DNA from: an uncultured Clostridia bacterium
GTDB lineage: Bacteria; Bacillota; Clostridia; Oscillospirales; Acutalibacteraceae
DNA length: 11,337 bases
Direction of reading: 5' to 3'
Assembly: GCA_945869905.1 (NCBI GenBank)
Contig: CAMBQD010000014.1
Coordinates: forward strand, 1 to 11,337
Under the pieces are notes generated by a model. That model had not been told where the DNA came from. It worked only from the letters and a program-made list of their open reading frames with translations, and did not search any database. Numbering within the stretch: position 1 is the stretch's first letter; every line of letters starts with the position of its first letter. Below are positions 7,343 to 11,337 of this stretch, in pieces. The position numbers and the translations under genes are program-made.

Positions 7343-7462
7343 TTACATCCAACCGTCGCCACTGCCTCCACCCGGATTAATAGCCTCGATGCTGGTTGTA
7401 ACAACATCAACAGTCTTAAATTCCTGAATTTCGGAAATTGGCTTTGTATAAATTTCTTTCAT
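7343..7462 (-). CDS. 39-residue peptide with leader-like N-terminus and Gly-rich tail, function unknown
   Basis: A short gene of 39 codons plus TAA. Its ribosome binding site AAGGAGGG (7469-7476) is the strongest in the window and overlaps the stop codon of the 946-residue protein gene. The ATG is 6 bases from that site and 12 bases after that stop, so translation is probably coupled; a terminator follows 37 bases after its own stop. The peptide has no signal peptide or membrane segment. Residues 1-19 are charged (MKEIYTKPISEIQEF, then KTVD). Residues 20-24 are Val-Val-Thr-Thr-Ser. The tail NPGGGSGDGWM is Gly-rich and ends in Trp-Met. I recall similar short peptides with a K-P near the start and a D-V-(I/V)-T-T-S segment in gut Clostridia, but I know of no assigned function. 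It has no Cys, which argues against lanthipeptides and sactipeptides. It could be a RiPP-type precursor, a signalling peptide or a small accessory to the surface protein. Confidence 0.75.
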   Translation of the reverse strand: MKEIYTKPISEIQEFKTVDVVTTSIEAINPGGGSGDGWM

Positions 7463-7474
7463 GCTTAGCCCTCC

Positions 7475-10315
7475 TTATGCGTATGTGTAAGCCTGAGGCT
7501 CAGCATAAACTACCTGTGTAACGCCTTCACCGTCAACATAAGCAAGGAATGCTCTTGCAACGATTCTGCCGGTCTGTGAAATACGACCAACGTTCAGGCA
7601 GAACTGCTCAGAATCAGTTGCGCAGTAACCTGCGAGAACTGTTGAGCCATTAACATCAGCAAGTGTGATTGTGTCTGCAGCAGGATTAATTGCGTAAACA
7701 AAACCAGCATTTACAAATGTTGTGTCTGCAGTCATAGAACGTGTAGCAAGGAATGATGCCTTGAGCTTGCCTGTTGTACCGATTTCGCTAACAGATACGG
7801 CAGCAACTGTAGGTGTAGCTGTTACAGAATCCTTAACAACCTCGATGGTTACATCAGCACCAACATAGAATGAATATGATTCGCCGTAAGCAACTGTAGC
7901 ACCGTTAATCTTCCAAGCTGTTGCACCAGGAGCTGTTACTGTTACAAGAGTATCGTAACCGATACCAGCGTTAACATCCTGAGTAGTAGCATATGGAGTA
8001 GAAATTGTGCAGCCGTCAGCTCTTACCGTATAGGTAGCCTCAGCAATTCTCTCATACTTAGCATTGATTGTTGCAGCAGCGTCAAGAGCAGCGATTTCCA
8101 CGTCTGTCATTGACCAACCAACAAAGTTGTAGCCTGCAATAACCGGAGCCTCCGGGATATCGATATCAGCACCGTTTGCAACGGTCTGTGTATCATAAAT
8201 GTTACCGAACTTATCTGTAAATACTACAGTAAATGTTTCAGCAGCAGCCTGGAATACAGGCTTATATGTTACATTAGCAAGAGCCTTAACAGTGATGTTA
8301 GCCTCAGTAGAAACTAACTTGCCGTCAACGTTCCAGCCGATGAACTTAGCACCGCTTGTTGCAGTAGCAGTAAGAACAACATCAGACTTTTCAGCAACAT
8401 TAATTGTTACATCATCAGTTGTTACATCAGTACCGTTAACAGTAGCTGTACCAAGAGCAGATGCAAGAACTGTTACCTTAATGCCTGAAAGTGCAGGAAT
8501 TGTAGCACCAACGATAACGTCGCCGCAATGTGTACACTTCTTGTCAGCTTCCTTACCAGGATTATCATATGTTGCCTCAATTGCTGAACCGGGAACTTCC
8601 TGATAATCGTGAGTAAGAGCTGAGCCTGCCTTTGTTCTTGTGTCTGTTGCGTTACCGCAAACATCACAAGTAGCAGTTTCTGTACCGTCTACACCGCAGG
8701 TTGCGTCGTTGTTGTATGCATAATTTGTAAAGGTATGAGCAACTGTATCCTTAGAGATTACAGCACCTTCACTGATAAGTTTGCCGCAAACTGAGCAAAC
8801 TGTGTCAGCCTCTTTACCGTCCTTAGCGCAAGTAGCAGGTACAGCGTTGTCAGCTGATACAGGTGTATGAGGAACTGTATCCTTAGAGATTACAGCGCCT
8901 TCGCTGATAAGTTTGCCGCAAACTGAGCAAACTGTGTCAGCCTCTTTACCGTCTGTCTTACAAGTAGCAGCTACAGCTGTTGAGTCGTCAAGAACAGGAG
9001 TATGATCTTTTGCAAGCTCTTTATAATCTGTGTAAGTGTCGTGACAACGAGTACATTCGTAAACGATTTCACCCGGTATCTTACAGGTTGAATCTGTTTC
9101 AGAAGTTATCTGATAATCGTGACCAAGCTTAGCAAGCTCAGGATGAAGGTCAACACCCTCTACATAAGTATCGTCACCTGCTGTACCAAGGCCGTCTGAA
9201 TTGTTACATGTATATGTAATATAACCGTCATGTGTACAATCAGCAGGAGTTGTTACAGAATCATAGGTGTGGGTATGCACCTCAGGTTCTGTTGAACCGT
9301 TATGGATGTTTGTACCCATAAATGTCATCTTTCTTGAGCCTACGTTCTCAGCACCTGCATTTGGGTCTGTGCTACCATTAGGTGCACCATAGCTTGGAGC
9401 ATATGTTACATATTGTGATGTCGAGATACCCTCGTCAGAGTCAGCAATATAGTAACAACCACCGTATGCAGCAACCTTTGTGTTATCCTTATCATACAAA
9501 TCGAATGTGATAGGACCTTCACCTGTAATCTTGAATACAAATGTTTCTGCTATACATTTATTTGTATATGTGTAACCTGTCTCTGCAAGTTCGCCTGTTT
9601 CAGGATTTGCAAAAATATCGTTGTGTGTTGATGATACATCACAGAAATAACCGTTCTGTGCTGCAAGAGCAACTTTCATTATTCGCAATTCAGGATCTAT
9701 GATTTTTGTTTTATCATCATCCTCTGCAAGACACTGCAAACCACCTTCAGTTGGATAAAGGTCTGAAGCTGACATTACTGAATAAGGTGCAGTACCCCCT
9801 ACTGTAAATGCACCACCCTTTGCTGTTGCTTCAGAAGCTGTACCAAGCCTCCAGTAAGTATTACGGCCACTCTTATATGAGTAGTAACCTGCAGGTTCAA
9901 TATTGTCCGAATATTGAATGAACTCCTGGCTTGCAAAAAGCTTTGCAATATTGTCGATTGTTACTGTAACAGTAAAGTAATCGCCAACGCCGTACTGAAC
10001 ATCCTCTGCAGGTGCAGTATAGCCTACAACCTCAGCAGCCTTTGCAGCCTTTGCAGCAGACATTGTGATAGTACCGGTTTTTGCATTATATTCAAGCGGT
10101 ACATCAAACAATCCACACAATGAGAAATCCTTGCCGGATGAAGTAACATTATAGTCTCTCCAGTCGGTAGCATCTCCAGCATGGAATGTACCGAACTGAA
10201 GCTGAACATCCGGATTATATTCGCCGTATGCAGCCAAAGCTGTGAACGGTACTGAGAAAATCACCATAAGAGCTGCAAGAAAAGCTGCAAGTGCCTTTTT
10301 AAATGATTTTTTCAT
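7475..10315 (-). CDS. Large secreted repeat protein with CxxC repeats and InlB/Flg_new-like repeat domains
   Basis: The 946-residue protein starts with a clear signal peptide (KKSFKK, hydrophobic core, cleavage near FTALA/AY at 28-29). Residues 30-340 form an unrecognised domain; AETFVFKI near 256-263 recalls cohesin-like folds, but weakly. Residues about 346-610 hold about six units of roughly 40-45 residues, each with a lone Cys, then usually a CxxC knuckle (CTRC, CSVC twice, CDVC, CTHC), then a His-Thr or His-Asp step. The Cys may bind metal or form disulfides. Residues about 610-690 and 694-757 are beta repeat domains with F-x-G-W cores (FIGWN, FVGWS), the second resembling InlB/Listeria-Bacteroides repeats. 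Residues about 760-946 are beta-rich and unrecognised. No LPXTG, SLH or dockerin was found, so it may be released or held non-covalently. The start follows AAGGAG with a 9-base spacer. It is second in an operon after a dockerin protein. A role in adhesion or substrate binding is inference. Confidence 0.8.
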   Translation of the reverse strand: MKKSFKKALAAFLAALMVIFSVPFTALAAYGEYNPDVQLQFGTFHAGDATDWRDYNVTSSGKDFSLCGLFDVPLEYNAKTGTITMSAAKAAKAAEVVGYTAPAEDVQYGVGDYFTVTVTIDNIAKLFASQEFIQYSDNIEPAGYYSYKSGRNTYWRLGTASEATAKGGAFTVGGTAPYSVMSASDLYPTEGGLQCLAEDDDKTKIIDPELRIMKVALAAQNGYFCDVSSTHNDIFANPETGELAETGYTYTNKCIAETFVFKITGEGPITFDLYDKDNTKVAAYGGCYYIADSDEGISTSQYVTYAPSYGAPNGSTDPNAGAENVGSRKMTFMGTNIHNGSTEPEVHTHTYDSVTTPADCTHDGYITYTCNNSDGLGTAGDDTYVEGVDLHPELAKLGHDYQITSETDSTCKIPGEIVYECTRCHDTYTDYKELAKDHTPVLDDSTAVAATCKTDGKEADTVCSVCGKLISEGAVISKDTVPHTPVSADNAVPATCAKDGKEADTVCSVCGKLISEGAVISKDTVAHTFTNYAYNNDATCGVDGTETATCDVCGNATDTRTKAGSALTHDYQEVPGSAIEATYDNPGKEADKKCTHCGDVIVGATIPALSGIKVTVLASALGTATVNGTDVTTDDVTINVAEKSDVVLTATATSGAKFIGWNVDGKLVSTEANITVKALANVTYKPVFQAAAETFTVVFTDKFGNIYDTQTVANGADIDIPEAPVIAGYNFVGWSMTDVEIAALDAAATINAKYERIAEATYTVRADGCTISTPYATTQDVNAGIGYDTLVTVTAPGATAWKINGATVAYGESYSFYVGADVTIEVVKDSVTATPTVAAVSVSEIGTTGKLKASFLATRSMTADTTFVNAGFVYAINPAADTITLADVNGSTVLAGYCATDSEQFCLNVGRISQTGRIVARAFLAYVDGEGVTQVVYAEPQAYTYA
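8741..8953. repeat. Near-perfect direct repeat inside the CxxC repeat region, 132-bp period
   Basis: Bases 8741-8821 and 8873-8953 are identical over 81 bases except for two A/G differences, both synonymous. They encode the same 26 residues (456-481 and 500-525 of the protein), spanning CSVCGKLISEG. The spacing of 132 bases equals 44 codons, one repeat unit, which points to recent duplication or gene conversion. Confidence 0.85.
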
Positions 10316-10340
10316 TTATTCTTTCTCCTTATAAATTTTT

Positions 10341-10370
10341 TATAGCGATTTATAATGTAACATCGCTATA
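10341..10370. other. 9-bp inverted repeat spanning the stop codon of the dockerin gene
   Basis: TATAGCGAT at 10341-10349 pairs perfectly with ATCGCTATA at 10362-10370 around a 12-base loop containing the TAA stop. No T tract follows on the minus strand, so it is not a standard terminator. In an operon message it could act as an RNA stability, processing or partial attenuation element between the two genes. Confidence 0.45.
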
Positions 10371-11337
10371 CTCTATTGTCTTGCCAAAGAATTTGTTGAA
10401 AACACCTGCGTCTGTTGCGTTTACTACACCGTCACAGTTGAAGTCACAATATAAATTATATGTAGTAAATGCTTTGTTGAAAACGCCCTTATCAGTTGGG
10501 TTAACTGCAACATCCTTGTTATAATCACAAATCACAACACCGACACCATCAACATTAACAGCATTATCAACTGCCTTTGCGTCTGTTACCTCAAGAGTAA
10601 CAGTTCTGTCAATAGTAGTATCACCACTGATTGTCATTGTGTATGTGCCGCAAAGCACAGAAGCAAGAGTATAATTACCCTGACTATCTGTAACTGCCTG
10701 TGCAGCCACCTGACCCTCAGCGTCGGTAATTGTTACTGTAATACCACCAATACCGGCAGTAACAGTTGTGCCTGTAACATCTGTTGCAATCATAATCTGA
10801 CCGTTAACATCATAGCTGTTAATAAGAGCAGGTGTTACATCGCAAGACATTAGATATAAGGTACCCTGAGTATATTCAGGGTCGCTCTCAACCAAGGCAT
10901 AGGAATCATCATAGCCGTCGCCATAATCTGCCTGTGCAAAGGTTAAGTTTGGATTTTGTGAAACTGTGATATACTCGGCAGCGTCACAATCCGTGTCAAA
11001 TGTCATTTGCACTGTGGCAATGACATTTTCGCCCTCGGCTAAAGCTGTGCAATCACTATTGGTTGACACAATGCCGAAAACGATATTCCCGTTAGACAGT
11101 ACATAACCCATACTGTCCAGTGCAGCAGCCCCGTCTGAAATAAGATAAGACGGTGAATCAGCAACAGTAACATGCTCCTGATTATAGGTTGCTGTTATCT
11201 CCATAACAGAAAGGCTTTGTGCGCCCTCCATTACGAAACTGACATCATATGTACCGGCAGTGAGGGTGTTACCGTCAACCTCCACACCATCCTGTGCATA
11301 TGTGCATCGTATCTCCGGAGTATCCTGCCCTAATGTA
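10350..11337 (-). CDS. Secreted protein with cohesin-like, carboxypeptidase-regulatory-like and type I dockerin domains (N-terminus outside window)
   Basis: The reading frame is open to the right edge; 328 residues are visible and the true start is outside. The GTG at 11283-11285 is not supported as a start because 17 in-frame codons precede it. Visible residues about 20-150 look like a cohesin-type beta sandwich (AGTYDVSFVMEGAQSL, later ENVIATVQMTF). About 176-252 resemble a carboxypeptidase-regulatory/SdrD-B-like beta domain (GGITVTITDAEG, then TDSQGNYTL). About 267-320 form a type I dockerin with two calcium-loop repeats, CDYNKDVAVNPTD and CDFNCDGVVNATD, each followed by GVFNK. Both loops keep Asp/Asn at positions 1, 3, 5, 9 and 12; the first has Val where Gly is usual at position 6. 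Dockerins attach proteins to cohesin scaffolds on the cell surface, so this protein may be docked by, or bridge to, a scaffold. The next gene begins 34 bases downstream, suggesting one operon. The dockerin call is firm; the cohesin-like call is tentative. Confidence 0.82.
   Translation of the reverse strand, partial: TLGQDTPEIRCTYAQDGVEVDGNTLTAGTYDVSFVMEGAQSLSVMEITATYNQEHVTVADSPSYLISDGAAALDSMGYVLSNGNIVFGIVSTNSDCTALAEGENVIATVQMTFDTDCDAAEYITVSQNPNLTFAQADYGDGYDDSYALVESDPEYTQGTLYLMSCDVTPALINSYDVNGQIMIATDVTGTTVTAGIGGITVTITDAEGQVAAQAVTDSQGNYTLASVLCGTYTMTISGDTTIDRTVTLEVTDAKAVDNAVNVDGVGVVICDYNKDVAVNPTDKGVFNKAFTTYNLYCDFNCDGVVNATDAGVFNKFFGKTIEYSDVTL

Noticed and set aside
8199..8603. 134-residue plus-strand ORF antisense to the repeat protein
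   Set aside because: It is a shadow of the Thr/Val/Ala-rich coding strand with no ribosome binding site and no domain.
8741..8953. Possible CRISPR-like direct repeats
   Set aside because: There are only two long copies, they lie in frame inside a gene, and they encode protein repeats.
11283..11285. GTG as the start of the dockerin protein
   Set aside because: The frame stays open to the window edge, and the residues before it continue without a stop or a ribosome binding site; the gene is truncated by the window.

Overview
The window looks like chromosome from a low-GC Clostridia bacterium, probably an Oscillospiraceae/Ruminococcaceae-type gut anaerobe. This is inferred from AT-rich DNA, AGGAGG-type ribosome binding sites, a dockerin-bearing surface protein, gut-Firmicutes-style CxxC/InlB repeat proteins and a glycosyltransferase/TagF fusion. 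No rRNA, tRNA, CRISPR array, insertion sequence or phage gene was seen.

Region 1 (1-160): the last 30 codons of a TrkH/KtrB-type cation transporter on the plus strand, then a 15-bp bidirectional terminator shared with the convergent operon. Region 2 (155-5355, minus strand): a compact three-gene operon from a near-consensus promoter. It encodes a family I inorganic pyrophosphatase, a membrane O-acyltransferase and a 1168-residue GT2/CDP-glycerol glycerophosphotransferase fusion. The gaps are 10 and 12 bases, so the genes are probably co-transcribed. The likely theme is synthesis and acylation of a glycerol-phosphate-containing surface polymer, with the pyrophosphatase removing PPi made during nucleotide-activated precursor synthesis. 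Region 3 (5449-6913, plus): a divergently transcribed sodium-coupled neurotransmitter-symporter-family amino acid transporter with its own promoter. Region 4 (6914-7342): about 430 bases with no convincing gene but four or five strong hairpins in tandem.

Region 5 (7277-11337, minus): a secreted-protein operon that enters from beyond the right edge. Its gene order is a cohesin-like/dockerin protein (N-terminus outside the window), a 946-residue secreted repeat protein, and a 39-codon peptide gene whose ribosome binding site overlaps the preceding stop codon. A GAAA-tetraloop terminator closes it. The 39-residue peptide was found by reading the gap and is the most intriguing item: a charged, leader-like N-terminus ending in a Val-Val-Thr-Thr-Ser segment, then a Gly-rich tail ending in Trp-Met. 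Nothing in the window says what it does, and no RiPP-modifying enzyme is visible.
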